Shown in pieces: positions 52,544-60,883 of a stretch of DNA of 64,000 nt (within the stretch, counting starts at the first letter, position 1; each line of letters opens with the position of its first letter). A program made the position numbers and the translations under genes. The stretch lies in NCBI GenBank assembly GCA_947476745.1, contig CANJRG010000002.1, forward strand, positions 124,001 through 188,000, in the 5' to 3' direction. The DNA comes from Acidimicrobiia bacterium (GTDB taxonomy: Bacteria; Actinomycetota; Acidimicrobiia; Acidimicrobiales; CAIXPF01). The notes under the pieces are model-generated. The model saw only the letters and a program-made list of their open reading frames with translations, ran no database searches and had not been told where the DNA came from.

Positions 52544-53926
52544 ATGGACTGCATCATCCGCAACGCGACGGTCGTGACCGCAGGGGCGGTCAGCCCCAAC
52601 ACCGACATCGGCATCGACGGCGGCCGCATCGTGCAACTCGGTGGCCCAATGCAGGCCGATCGTGAGATCGACGCGGCCGGTCGCTACGTGCTGCCGGGCG
52701 GGATCGACGCCCACGTGCACCTGACCGCCGCCGGCTCCGAGCCGCACTCCTACCGCTGGGTCGACGACTTCGCCGCGGGGACCGCAGCGGCTCTGGCCGG
52801 CGGGGTGACCACGGTCGGCAACATGTCCCACCCGGGCCGCGACGAATCCGTCCTCACCGCGGTCGAACGCGACGCCGCCGACGGGATCGCCAACGCCCGT
52901 TGCGACTTCTTCCTGCACCCCGTGTTGATGGACCCCACCCCCTCCGAGCTCGACGCCGTAGCCGCCCTGCACGCCGCAGGCCACACCAGCGTGAAGATCT
53001 TCCTGTCCTTCCGCCGGTTCGACCGCTCGGTGTCAGGTTTCCTCGACGCCTTCCGGCGCATCGAGGCCCTCGGCGGTATCGCCCTGGTGCACTGCGAGGA
53101 CGTGGCCCTCATGGACTGTGCATGCACCATGCTGCGCGAGCAGGGCAAGTTGGGGGCCGAGCACTTCCCGGCCGGGCGGCCGGTCGCCGCCGAACGGGCC
53201 GCCACCGAACGGGCCGTGGCCATGGGCGAGGTCACCGGCTGCCCGATCTACATCGTGCACCTGTCCTCCCTCGCCGCCCTCGACGCCTGCCGGGCCGCCC
53301 AGGCACGCGGCACCATCGTCGAGGTCGAGACCCGGCCGATCTACCTGTTCCTCACCGCGGAGCGCTTCGCCGAGGCCGGCGGGGCCCGCTACGCCGGCGC
53401 TCCCCCGTTGCGTACCGAACACGACGTGGCGGGCCTGTGGGCCGCCATGACCCAGGGCAGCATCGCCACCGTGGCCACCGACCACGCCCCCTGGACCCTC
53501 AGCCAGAAGCTCGACCCCGCCCTCGACGCCACCGACCTACGGCTCGGTATGGCGGAGCTGGAGACGATGTTGCCGATGCTGTGGTGGGCCGGGGTGCGTA
53601 CCGGGCGGCTGTCCATGAGCCGCTTCGTCGAGCTGACCTCGACCAACGCCGCCAAGTTGTTCGGCATGTACCCCCGCAAGGGAACCATCGCCGTCGGCTC
53701 CGACGCCGACCTGGTGATCTGGAACAACGACGAGACCAAGGTCATCGACGGCAGCGGCGGCTACTCCAACGCCGACTTCTCGCCCTACGACGGCTGGTCG
53801 GTCACCGGCTGGCCCGACCTGGTGCTCAGCCGCGGGGAGGTCGTCGTCGAAGCCGGCCGGCTCACCGACGCCGCACGACCCGGCCGGGGACGGCTCGCCG
53901 AGCGCGGACCGAGCCAGCGCCGCTGA
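52544..53926 (+). CDS. Dihydropyrimidinase/hydantoinase-family cyclic amidohydrolase
   Basis: A 460-aa binuclear zinc amidohydrolase of the dihydropyrimidinase/hydantoinase/allantoinase group. Metal ligands are visible: the HxH in GIDAHVHL, the Lys to be carboxylated in TSVKIFLSF, His residues in LVHCED and IVHLSS, and the Asp in ATDHAPW. The C-terminal TSTNAAKLFGMYPRKGTIAVGSDADLVIW matches hydantoinases. Reaction: ring opening of a cyclic diamide such as dihydrouracil, hydantoin or allantoin. GGAGCGAACC precedes the ATG at 52544. A carbamoyl amino acid hydrolase-like gene at 37290 could supply the next step. Confidence 0.9.
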   Translation: MDCIIRNATVVTAGAVSPNTDIGIDGGRIVQLGGPMQADREIDAAGRYVLPGGIDAHVHLTAAGSEPHSYRWVDDFAAGTAAALAGGVTTVGNMSHPGRDESVLTAVERDAADGIANARCDFFLHPVLMDPTPSELDAVAALHAAGHTSVKIFLSFRRFDRSVSGFLDAFRRIEALGGIALVHCEDVALMDCACTMLREQGKLGAEHFPAGRPVAAERAATERAVAMGEVTGCPIYIVHLSSLAALDACRAAQARGTIVEVETRPIYLFLTAERFAEAGGARYAGAPPLRTEHDVAGLWAAMTQGSIATVATDHAPWTLSQKLDPALDATDLRLGMAELETMLPMLWWAGVRTGRLSMSRFVELTSTNAAKLFGMYPRKGTIAVGSDADLVIWNNDETKVIDGSGGYSNADFSPYDGWSVTGWPDLVLSRGEVVVEAGRLTDAARPGRGRLAERGPSQRR

Positions 53927-53991
53927 GCAGTCCGGGGCGTCCGGCCCTCCGGTTCCCCCATTGCGGCCGCCGGGCGGGCATGATCTGACCG

Positions 53992-55623
53992 ATGGCCCGC
54001 GACCCTGATCCGATCCCGTCCGAGGAGTTGACCACGACGCCGCCGTGGCAGGCCCTCACCGCCCACCACCGCGCCATCGGCTCGGCCCACCTTCGCGACC
54101 TGTTCGCCGCGGACCCCGAGCGGGCCCAGCGCCTCAGCGTCGAGGCCGACGGGCTGCTGGTCGATCTCAGCAAGAACCGGGTCACCCACGAGACCCTGAC
54201 GTTGTTGACCGGGTTGGCCCGACAGCGGGGACTGGCCCGCCACATCGAGGCGATGTTCCGGGGCGATCGCATCAACGTCACCGAGGACCGCCCGGTGCTG
54301 CACACCGCGTTGCGTCTTCCCCGCGACCGACGGCTGATCGTCGAGGGCGCCGACGTGGTGGCCGAGGTCCACCGGGTGCTGGACCGGGCGTACCGCTTCG
54401 CCCGGGATGTGCGGCGGGGCAACTGGCTCGGCCACACCGACCGGCCGCTGAGCACCGTCGTGAACATCGGCATCGGCGGGTCGGACCTCGGACCGTCCAT
54501 GGCCTACGACGCGTTGGCCGCCTACCGGGGCGAGGGGCTGGACTGCCACTTCGTGTCGAACATCGACGGGGCCGACATCGCCTCGGTCCTGGCCCGGGTC
54601 GACCCGGAGACCACGCTGTTCGTGGTGTCCTCCAAGACCTTCACCACCCTCGAGACCCTCACCAACGCCCACACCGCCCGGGCCTGGCTGGTAGAGCGTG
54701 CCGGCAGCGAACGCGCCGTGGCCCGCCAGTTCGTGGCGGTGTCCACCAACGCCGACGAGGTCGCCCGCTTCGGAATCGACCCGGACAACATGTTCGGCTT
54801 CTGGGACTGGGTGGGCGGCCGTTACTCGATGGACTCCGCCATCGGCCTGTCCCTGATGATCGCCGTCGGGCCGGACAACTTCGCCGATCTGCTCGCCGGG
54901 TTCCATGCCATGGACGAGCACTTCCGCACCGCGCCCTTCGAGCGCAACCTGCCGGTGCTGCTGGGCCTGCTGGGTATCTGGTACACCAACTTCCTCGGCG
55001 CAGAGACCCACGCGGTGCTGCCCTACGCCCACGAGCTCGGCCGGTTCCCGGCGTACCTGCAGCAGCTCGACATGGAGTCCAACGGCAAGTCGGTGACCGC
55101 CGCGGGCCTGCCCGTGGCCCATGCCACCGGCCCGGTGGTGTGGGGCACCCCGGGCACCAACGGCCAGCACGCCTACTTCCAGTTGCTGCACCAGGGAACC
55201 CGGCTGGTACCGGCCGACTTCATCGGCTTCGCCCGCTCCAACTTCCCGGGCGGCGACCATCACGATCTGCTGATGGCCAACTTCTTCGCCCAGACCGAGG
55301 CCCTGGCCTTCGGCCAGGACGCCCCCGCCGGCCAGCCGTACCGTTCCTTCGCCGGCAACCGGCCCACCACCACGCTGCTGGCCGAACGGCTGACCCCGTT
55401 CGTGTTGGGCCAGCTGGTGGCGCTCTACGAGCACAAGGTGTTCACCCAGGGCTCGATCTGGGGCCTCAACAGCTTCGACCAGTGGGGCGTGGAGCTGGGC
55501 AAGGTGCTCGCCGGTCGTATCGCGCCCGAGCTGCGGGCCGCCGAGGACCCGGTACTCGGCCACGACGGCTCCACCAACCAGTTGATCGAGTGGTACCGCC
55601 GTCGCCGGTCGGCCACGGCCTGA
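53992..55623 (+). CDS. pgi: Glucose-6-phosphate isomerase
   Basis: A 543-aa enzyme that interconverts glucose-6-phosphate and fructose-6-phosphate. Family landmarks are intact: [53 protein letters not shown] and the two signature blocks [14 protein letters not shown] and [16 protein letters not shown], with the catalytic Glu and His. The C-terminal [13 protein letters not shown] equivalent ([16 protein letters not shown]) holds the conserved Lys. It begins a same-strand cluster with gnd, ppgK and a flavoprotein, which points to linked control of glycolysis and the pentose phosphate pathway. Confidence 0.97.
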   Translation: MARDPDPIPSEELTTTPPWQALTAHHRAIGSAHLRDLFAADPERAQRLSVEADGLLVDLSKNRVTHETLTLLTGLARQRGLARHIEAMFRGDRINVTEDRPVLHTALRLPRDRRLIVEGADVVAEVHRVLDRAYRFARDVRRGNWLGHTDRPLSTVVNIGIGGSDLGPSMAYDALAAYRGEGLDCHFVSNIDGADIASVLARVDPETTLFVVSSKTFTTLETLTNAHTARAWLVERAGSERAVARQFVAVSTNADEVARFGIDPDNMFGFWDWVGGRYSMDSAIGLSLMIAVGPDNFADLLAGFHAMDEHFRTAPFERNLPVLLGLLGIWYTNFLGAETHAVLPYAHELGRFPAYLQQLDMESNGKSVTAAGLPVAHATGPVVWGTPGTNGQHAYFQLLHQGTRLVPADFIGFARSNFPGGDHHDLLMANFFAQTEALAFGQDAPAGQPYRSFAGNRPTTTLLAERLTPFVLGQLVALYEHKVFTQGSIWGLNSFDQWGVELGKVLAGRIAPELRAAEDPVLGHDGSTNQLIEWYRRRRSATA

Positions 55624-55661
55624 GCGGACCAGCGGATGTCACCGGACCCCGGATGCGACAG

Positions 55662-55704
55662 GCAGATAGGCGAGAGATGCAGATAGGCGAGAGATGCAGA
55701 TAGG
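55662..55704 (+). repeat. 17-bp tandem repeat that duplicates the gnd start site
   Basis: GCAGATAGGCGAGAGAT occurs at 55662-55678 and 55679-55695, and a third partial copy (GCAGATAGG) runs to 55704. The repeat contains the end of the ribosome-binding region, and the ATG created at its junction is the gnd start codon. Confidence 0.95.
55677..55703 (+). other. Decoy micro-ORF overlapping the gnd start
   Basis: The upstream copy of the duplicated start site gives an ATG at 55677 that reads MQIGERCR and stops at 55701-55703. It is in a different frame from gnd, whose ATG at 55694 lies inside it. Each ATG has the same GGCGAGAG-type sequence upstream except that the first has a single copy. Ribosomes starting at the first ATG would terminate ten bases past the gnd start. 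Confidence 0.55.
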
Positions 55705-56812
55705 TATGGTCGGGCTGGGCCGGATGGGGGCCAACCTGGTGCGTCGGCTGCTCGCCGCCGGCCATCAGTGCGTGGTGTTCGACACCGACCCTGCGCTGGT
55801 CCGGCGGTTAGGACGTGCCGGGGCGGTGGGTGCCCCGTCCCTCGCTGCGCTGGTCGAACGGCTCGACGGGCCACGGGCGGTGTGGGTGATGGTCCCCCAC
55901 GAGGTGGCCGGCGCCACGATCGCCGCGGTGGCCGACCTGCTCGACCCGGGCGACATCGTCATCGACGGCGGCAACTCCGACTACCGCCAGAGCGCGGCGC
56001 GGGCGATGGCCCTGCGGCCGCGGGGCATCCACCACCTCGATGTCGGCACCAGCGGCGGGATTCACGGTCTTGAGCGCGGCTTCTGCCTGATGATCGGCGG
56101 CGACCCCGAACCGGTGCGACGGCTCGACCCGATCTTCGCCGCGCTGGCCCCGGGGGTGGATGCCGCACCGCGCACCCCCTCCGGCCGTCGTCGGCCCGAC
56201 ACCCGCCGCACCGCGCCGAGCACGCCGGCCGCGCCGAGCACGCCGACCACCCGGACCGCTCGGACTACCCGGATCACCCCGTCCACGGCGGAGCAGGGCT
56301 ACCTGCACTGCGGCCCACCCGGCGCCGGGCACTTCGTGAAGATGGTCCACAACGGCATCGAGTACGGGCTGATGGCCGCGTATGCCGAGGGGTTCAACCT
56401 GCTGGCCTCGGCGGCAACCGTCGCCGCGCCCGCCGCGCCGGCCGGCGAGCAGGCTCCCCCGACGGGGGCCGGCGGTCTCAGCCCGCCGCCGGTCCCAGAA
56501 CGTTTCGAGCTCGACCTGGCCGCGGTGGCGGAACTGTGGCGCCGGGGTTCGGTGGTGTCGTCGTGGCTGCTGGACCTCACCGCCGCCGCCCTCGCCGAGG
56601 ACCCGCAGCTCGAGGCCTTCGACGGCCACGTGTCGGACTCGGGCGAGGGCCGCTGGACGGTGGAGACCGCTGTGGCCCGTGGCATCCCGGTACCGGTGCT
56701 CTCGGCGGCGCTGTTCGCCCGCTTCGCCTCCCAGGGCCGCGGCGACCTGGCCAACCGATTGCTGTCCGCGATGCGGGCCCGCTTCGGCGGCCACCGGGAA
56801 TCGGGCCGATGA
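55694..56812 (+). CDS. gnd: 6-phosphogluconate dehydrogenase (decarboxylating), short type, with inserts
   Basis: A 372-aa enzyme that oxidises 6-phosphogluconate to ribulose-5-phosphate, forming NAD(P)H. The Rossmann motif is GMVGLGRMGANL; IDGGNSDYRQS and the substrate block HHLDVGTSGGIHGLERGFCLMIGG follow. The catalytic Lys and Asn are in GHFVKMVHNGIEY. Two low-complexity inserts are unusual: about 30 residues of Arg/Thr/Pro/Ser near 160-192, between RTP and TAEQGY, and an Ala/Pro-rich loop near 237-265. Without them the length matches the short (about 300-330 aa) actinobacterial form. Its stop overlaps the ppgK ATG (ATGA). The start region is duplicated (see the repeat at 55662). Confidence 0.93.
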   Translation: MQIGMVGLGRMGANLVRRLLAAGHQCVVFDTDPALVRRLGRAGAVGAPSLAALVERLDGPRAVWVMVPHEVAGATIAAVADLLDPGDIVIDGGNSDYRQSAARAMALRPRGIHHLDVGTSGGIHGLERGFCLMIGGDPEPVRRLDPIFAALAPGVDAAPRTPSGRRRPDTRRTAPSTPAAPSTPTTRTARTTRITPSTAEQGYLHCGPPGAGHFVKMVHNGIEYGLMAAYAEGFNLLASAATVAAPAAPAGEQAPPTGAGGLSPPPVPERFELDLAAVAELWRRGSVVSSWLLDLTAAALAEDPQLEAFDGHVSDSGEGRWTVETAVARGIPVPVLSAALFARFASQGRGDLANRLLSAMRARFGGHRESGR

Positions 56813-57597
56813 ACGCCGCGACGACCCCACCGGCGGGCGCGACCGCGGCAGGGCCGATCGTCCTCGGCATCGACATCGGCGGCTCGTCGCTCAAGGCCGC
56901 CCTCGTCGAGGTCCGAAGCGGCCGCATCGTCGGCGAACGCCTCGTCCTACCCACCCCGGAACCGGCCACCCCGGCGGCGCTCGGGGCCACCGTGGGGGCC
57001 GTCGTCACCCAGTTCGCCTGGTCGGGGCCGATCGGCTGCACCTTCCCCGGCGTGGTGCGGCAGGGCAGGACCCTGACCGCCACCCACCTCGATCCCGGCT
57101 GGGTGGGCCTCAACGCCGAGGAGCACCTCGGCCGGGTCACCGGCTGTCCGGTGTCGCTGGCCAACGACGCCGACGCCGCGGGCCTGGCCGAGGCCGCGTT
57201 CGGCGCGGCCACTGGCCACGACGGGGTGGTCCTCGTGCTGACCTTCGGCACCGGCATCGGCTCGGCGCTGCTGTCGGAGGGCCGGCTGGTGCCCAACACC
57301 GAGTTCGGCCTGTTGCCGGTGCGGGGACGACCCGCCGAGGAACGCGCCGCCGCCCGGCTCCGCGCCGAGCGCGGGCTGAGCTGGCGGCGTTACGCACGAC
57401 TGGTGAACGAGTACCTCGCGGTGGTCGAGACGGTGCTGTGGCCCGACCGCATCGTCATCGGTGGCGGGGTGTCCGCCGACGCCGCCGAGTGGCTGCACCT
57501 GCTGAGCGCCCGGGCCGAGATCGTGCCGGCGCGGCTCGCCAACGATGCCGGCCTGATCGGCGCAGCCTGCTGGGCCGCGGACCGGCAGGCCCGGTGA
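56809..57597 (+). CDS. ppgK: Polyphosphate glucokinase (ROK family)
   Basis: A 262-aa ROK-type kinase that phosphorylates glucose, using inorganic polyphosphate and usually also ATP. The phosphate motif GIDIGGSSLKAALV (about residues 18-31) and the catalytic segment SLANDADAAGLAEAAFG, with the glucose-binding Asp, are typical of PpgK; VLVLTFGTGIGSALL and RIVIGGGVS follow. The protein lacks the long C-terminal part of general ROK sugar kinases, as expected for PpgK. The ATG overlaps the gnd stop by 4 bp and its own stop overlaps the next gene, so translation is coupled. The gene fits the pgi-gnd neighbourhood as the step that supplies glucose-6-phosphate. Confidence 0.92.
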   Translation: MNAATTPPAGATAAGPIVLGIDIGGSSLKAALVEVRSGRIVGERLVLPTPEPATPAALGATVGAVVTQFAWSGPIGCTFPGVVRQGRTLTATHLDPGWVGLNAEEHLGRVTGCPVSLANDADAAGLAEAAFGAATGHDGVVLVLTFGTGIGSALLSEGRLVPNTEFGLLPVRGRPAEERAAARLRAERGLSWRRYARLVNEYLAVVETVLWPDRIVIGGGVSADAAEWLHLLSARAEIVPARLANDAGLIGAACWAADRQAR

Positions 57598-59030
57598 GCG
57601 GCACCGTCCTCGACGCGGTCATCGTTGGGGCAGGCCCGAACGGGCTCACCGCCGCCGCGGTGCTGGCCCGCGCCGGTCTGGCGGTGACGGTGCTCGAGGC
57701 CGCGGCCACCCCCGGCGGGGGCTGCCGGTCGTCCGAGGTGACCCTGCCCGGTTTCCTGCACGACCGGTGCGCCGCCGTGCACCCGCTCGCCGCCCTCTCG
57801 CCGGCCTTCGCCGAGCTGGGCCTGGCCCAACACGGGCTGCGCTGGCTGCACAGCCCGGTAGCGCTCGCCCACCCCCTCGACCACGGCCGGGCCGCGGTGT
57901 TGTGGTCCGATCTCGATCGCACCGCGGACGGCCTCGGCGCCGACGGGGACCGTTACCGTCGGATGCTCGCGCCGGTGGTCCGCAACTGGCCGGCGATCGC
58001 TGACGCCACGATGGGGCCGCTCGCCACCGTGCCCCACCATCCCCTGGCCGTCGCCCGGTTCGGGCTGCGCGCGCTCCCGCCGGCCACCTGGGTGCAGCAG
58101 CGTTGGTTCCGTACCGAGGAGGCCGCGGCGTTGTGGGCGGGCTCCGCGGCGCATGCCATCCTGCCGCTGTCGGCCCCGTTCACCAGCGCCTTCGCCGTGT
58201 TGCTGCAGGGTGCGGCCCACGTAGGCGGCTGGCCGGTGGCCGCGGGTGGGTCCGGGCAGATCGTCGAGGCCCTCCTGCAGGTCACCGGGCAGGCCGGGGT
58301 CACCGTCGAAAACAACCGGCCGGTCCGGCGTCTCGAGGACCTGCCACCGTCGCGGCTGGTCCTGTTCGACCTCGCGCTCAGCCAGGTGCTGCAGATCGCC
58401 GGCGACCGTGTGGCCGGGCGTGGCCGGCGCTGGATGCGCCGCTTCCGGCACGGACCGGGCTCGTTCAAGATCGACTACGCCCTCGCCGGGCCGGTGCCGT
58501 GGACCAACGAGGCCTGCCGGGCGGCGACGACCGTGCACGTGGGCGGCACCGCGGCCGAGATCGCCGCGGCCGAGGCCGAGGTGGCCGCCGGACGCCACCC
58601 GGAGCGACCGTTGGTGCTGGTGGCCCAGCAGGACCTCGCCGACCCCGGCCGGGTCCCGCCGGGCCGGGCCGCCCTGTGGGCCTACTGCCACGTCCCTGCC
58701 GGCTCGACGCTCGACATGACCGCGGCGATCGAGGCCCAGATCGAGCGCTTTGCGCCCGGGTTCCGGGACCTCGTGCTGGCCCGCCACACCACCGATACCC
58801 GACAACTCGAGGCGTACAACGCCTCCTACGTCGGCGGGGACATCACCGGCGGCTCCCATGCCGGCCTGCAGCTGCTGGCCCGGCCGCACCCCTCGACCCG
58901 GCCCTACCGGCTGCCGTGGCCGGGGGCGTTCCTGTGCTCGGCGTCGGCCCCGCCCGGCGCCGGCGTGCACGGCATGGCCGGCTACCACGCCGCACACGAC
59001 GCCCTGCGCTGGTTAGGACACCGCGGCTGA
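57594..59030 (+). CDS. Phytoene desaturase-like FAD-dependent oxidoreductase
   Basis: A 478-aa flavoprotein of the carotenoid isomerase/desaturase (CrtI/COG1233) type. The FAD motif AVIVGAGPNGLTAAAVLARAG is followed by VLEAAATPGGGCRSSEVTLPGF. The C-terminal FAD contact region reads GAFLCSASAPPGAGVHGMAGYHAAHDAL. In the mid region FKIDYALAGPVPW is a common COG1233 segment. True carotenoid enzymes are usually linked to crtB or crtE; none is here. A different substrate is thus possible. The GTG start overlaps the ppgK stop by 4 bp, so it is the last gene of the coupled cluster. Confidence 0.85.
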   Translation: MSGTVLDAVIVGAGPNGLTAAAVLARAGLAVTVLEAAATPGGGCRSSEVTLPGFLHDRCAAVHPLAALSPAFAELGLAQHGLRWLHSPVALAHPLDHGRAAVLWSDLDRTADGLGADGDRYRRMLAPVVRNWPAIADATMGPLATVPHHPLAVARFGLRALPPATWVQQRWFRTEEAAALWAGSAAHAILPLSAPFTSAFAVLLQGAAHVGGWPVAAGGSGQIVEALLQVTGQAGVTVENNRPVRRLEDLPPSRLVLFDLALSQVLQIAGDRVAGRGRRWMRRFRHGPGSFKIDYALAGPVPWTNEACRAATTVHVGGTAAEIAAAEAEVAAGRHPERPLVLVAQQDLADPGRVPPGRAALWAYCHVPAGSTLDMTAAIEAQIERFAPGFRDLVLARHTTDTRQLEAYNASYVGGDITGGSHAGLQLLARPHPSTRPYRLPWPGAFLCSASAPPGAGVHGMAGYHAAHDALRWLGHRG

Positions 59031-59372
59031 GGCCGCGTGCACGGCGGGGCGGTGGGACCGGAGGGCCTCGTCGTCGAGGCCGTTGCCGTGTCCGTCCAGG
59101 TCGACACGTCCCGCAATGACGTAACCCCAGTGCGGGACGTCGCCACTCAGACCGGCCGGTGTCTCCTCGACGATGTACCCGCCTGCAGGGTGTCGGCAAA
59201 CTCCGGCGTTCGCCCGGATGAGGAGCATCCTGCCCGTCCTCGAGTCGTGCGGACGAGCAGCGTCAACCCGTGCGGCGACAGCCCGACCGAGATGCCGACG
59301 AGCACCGGGTGCTTCGCGCCGTACCTTGCACCCCACGAGCCGAAGCGGCTCGGAAGGTACCTCTACCGGCAT
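59013..59372 (-). pseudogene. Possible remnant of a small cupin-like gene
   Basis: The minus strand of this 403-bp gap (59031-59433) has an open frame whose 3' part reads VEETPAGLSGDVPHWGYVIAGRVDLDG. This recalls the entry to small cupin proteins that contain a CPHWGYVLKGR-type segment. The following metal-binding half of a cupin is absent, and the 5' part is Arg-rich and not recognisable. It also runs into the end of the flavoprotein gene. I read it as a truncated remnant or a chance frame. Confidence 0.3.
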
Positions 59373-59433
59373 CCCGTGCGGACGTCCGCCCGGGCCCACG
59401 GTGCCACCGGCCCGGCAGGGGTACCGTCTCGGT

Positions 59434-60240
59434 ATGACTGCCGAGCGCTACACCCACGGCCACCACGCGGCGGTACTGGCCAACCACTCCGCCCGCACCG
59501 CGCAGAACTCCGCGGCGTTCCTGCTGGACCGGCTGCAGCCCGGGCAACGGCTGCTCGACGTCGGCTGCGGACCGGGCACGATCACCGTCGATCTCGCGGC
59601 GCTGCTCGATCCCGGTGAGGTGATCGGCGTCGACAACGTCGCGGGGGTACTCGACAAGGGTCGCGCCTTCGCCGAGGAGCGGGGCCGGCGCAACGTCCGC
59701 TTCGAGGAGGGTGACGCCTACGCCCTGCCCTTCGAGGCGGACAGCTTCGACGTGGTGTACGCCCACCAGGTGTTGCAGCACGTGGCCCGGCCCGTCGACG
59801 CCCTGCGGGAGATGTTCCGGGTCCTGCGGCCGGGCGGGCTCGTGGCGGTGCGCGACGCCGACTACGGCACCATGATCCACGCTCCGACCGATCCCCGGAT
59901 CGACCGTTGGCTGGAGCTGTACCACACGGTGGCTCGCAGCAACGGCGGCGAGCCCGATGCCGGGCGCTTCCTGCGTGCTTGGGCCGCCGAGGCCGGGTTC
60001 GTCGACGCCGTCACCACCGCCACCGCCTGGTGCTACGCCGACGCCGAGCGGACTCAGGAGTGGGGCAGCCAGTGGGCCTCGCGGGTTCGGGAGGGGGCCT
60101 TCGCCGAGCAGGCCGTCGCCTCCGGCGCGTCCACCGTCGGGGAGATCAGCGAGCTGTCGGCCGCCTGGATGCAGTGGTCGACGAAACCGACGGCCTTCTT
60201 CGCCTTTCTGCACGGCGAGGTGCTGGCTGCCAAGCCCTGA
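59434..60240 (+). CDS. Class I SAM-dependent methyltransferase
   Basis: A 268-aa methyltransferase. SAM motif I is LLDVGCGPGTITVDLA (about residues 44-59), the acidic residue of motif II follows in VIGVDN, and the loop GDAYALPFEADSFDVVYAHQVLQHV contains motifs III-IV. The FRVLRPGGLVAVRD segment is typical of UbiE/COQ5-like and small-molecule methyltransferases. The substrate is unknown; the C-terminal cap (GGEPDAGRFLRAWAAEAGF) is common in actinobacterial methyltransferases of this type. Start ATG 59434. It converges with the CinA-domain gene with only 6 bp between them. Confidence 0.9.
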   Translation: MTAERYTHGHHAAVLANHSARTAQNSAAFLLDRLQPGQRLLDVGCGPGTITVDLAALLDPGEVIGVDNVAGVLDKGRAFAEERGRRNVRFEEGDAYALPFEADSFDVVYAHQVLQHVARPVDALREMFRVLRPGGLVAVRDADYGTMIHAPTDPRIDRWLELYHTVARSNGGEPDAGRFLRAWAAEAGFVDAVTTATAWCYADAERTQEWGSQWASRVREGAFAEQAVASGASTVGEISELSAAWMQWSTKPTAFFAFLHGEVLAAKP

Positions 60241-60246
60241 GCGCCC

Positions 60247-60735
60247 CTACGCGCTCTGCAGGGCGGCGATCAGCTCCTCGAGCCCGGCCCGGGCGAATGC
60301 AGTCATATTGGCCTCGCGGTCGTCGGAGCCGGTCAGCACGTGGCGGGTACGGGTCACCGGCCCCTCCACCGCCACCCACGAATGGCCGTTGGGGTCGCCG
60401 TAGCGGTTCGGCGTGGGCCCGGTGGCGCCGGTCTCGCCGGTTCCCCACGTGGTGCCCAGCCGGCCCCGGATGGCCTGCGCCTGATAGCGGGCGAACTCCT
60501 CGGTGGCGCCGCGCAGGCCCTTCGGGGCCTCGACTGCGCCGGCCAGCAGGGCCTTGCTCGCAGCGATGGTGTAGACGACCGTGCCGCCGAGGTAGTAGGC
60601 CGACGCCCCCGGCACCGACAGCAGTGCCGAGGAGATCAGCCCGCCGGCGGCCGACTCGCACACCGCAATGGTCTCCCCACGCTGCTTGAGCAACGTCGCG
60701 GCCAGGGCCGCCAACTCGTTCAGTTCACGATCCAC
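60247..60735 (-). CDS. CinA C-terminal domain protein (nicotinamide-nucleotide amidase-like)
   Basis: A 162-aa stand-alone CinA C-terminal domain. The family includes PncC, which deamidates nicotinamide mononucleotide in NAD recycling. The segment VCESAAGGLISSALLSVPGASAYYLGG matches the ESxxGGL motif, with AA where PncC usually has CT. The second landmark is GTGETGATGPTPNRYGDPNG, as in GxxGPxG of the family. Amidase activity is plausible but not certain given the AA change. The start lies only 2 bp from a 43-bp tandem duplication. It converges with the methyltransferase gene. Confidence 0.87.
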   Translation of the reverse strand: MDRELNELAALAATLLKQRGETIAVCESAAGGLISSALLSVPGASAYYLGGTVVYTIAASKALLAGAVEAPKGLRGATEEFARYQAQAIRGRLGTTWGTGETGATGPTPNRYGDPNGHSWVAVEGPVTRTRHVLTGSDDREANMTAFARAGLEELIAALQSA

Positions 60736-60737
60736 GG

Positions 60738-60823
60738 CCGCAACCTACTCGCGGCCCCTGCCCCGGTGCCGCCGGGCCGGCCGCAACCTACTCGCGGCCC
60801 CTGCCCCGGTGCCGCCGGGCCGG
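60738..60823. repeat. 43-bp perfect tandem duplication
   Basis: Positions 60738-60780 and 60781-60823 are identical. They lie directly upstream of the CinA-domain start codon (60735, minus strand), so they cover the region where its ribosome site and promoter would be. Confidence 0.95.
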
Positions 60824-60825
60824 CG

Positions 60826-60853
60826 GCGACCGCGGTCGCTTCGACCGCGGTCG
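60826..60853. repeat. Two adjacent perfect palindromes
   Basis: GCGACCGCGGTCGC (60826-60839) and CGACCGCGGTCG (60842-60853) are each self-complementary. They lie between the end of the RNA methyltransferase gene and the CinA-domain gene, both minus strand. They could act as an operator or terminator. Confidence 0.7.
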
Positions 60854-60883
60854 CGGCGATGCCGGCGGCGGTCGCGGTCGCGC

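Noticed and set aside
57594-59030. Assignment of the flavoprotein as a true phytoene desaturase (crtI)
   Set aside because: No carotenoid gene is nearby and the family includes many unrelated substrates.
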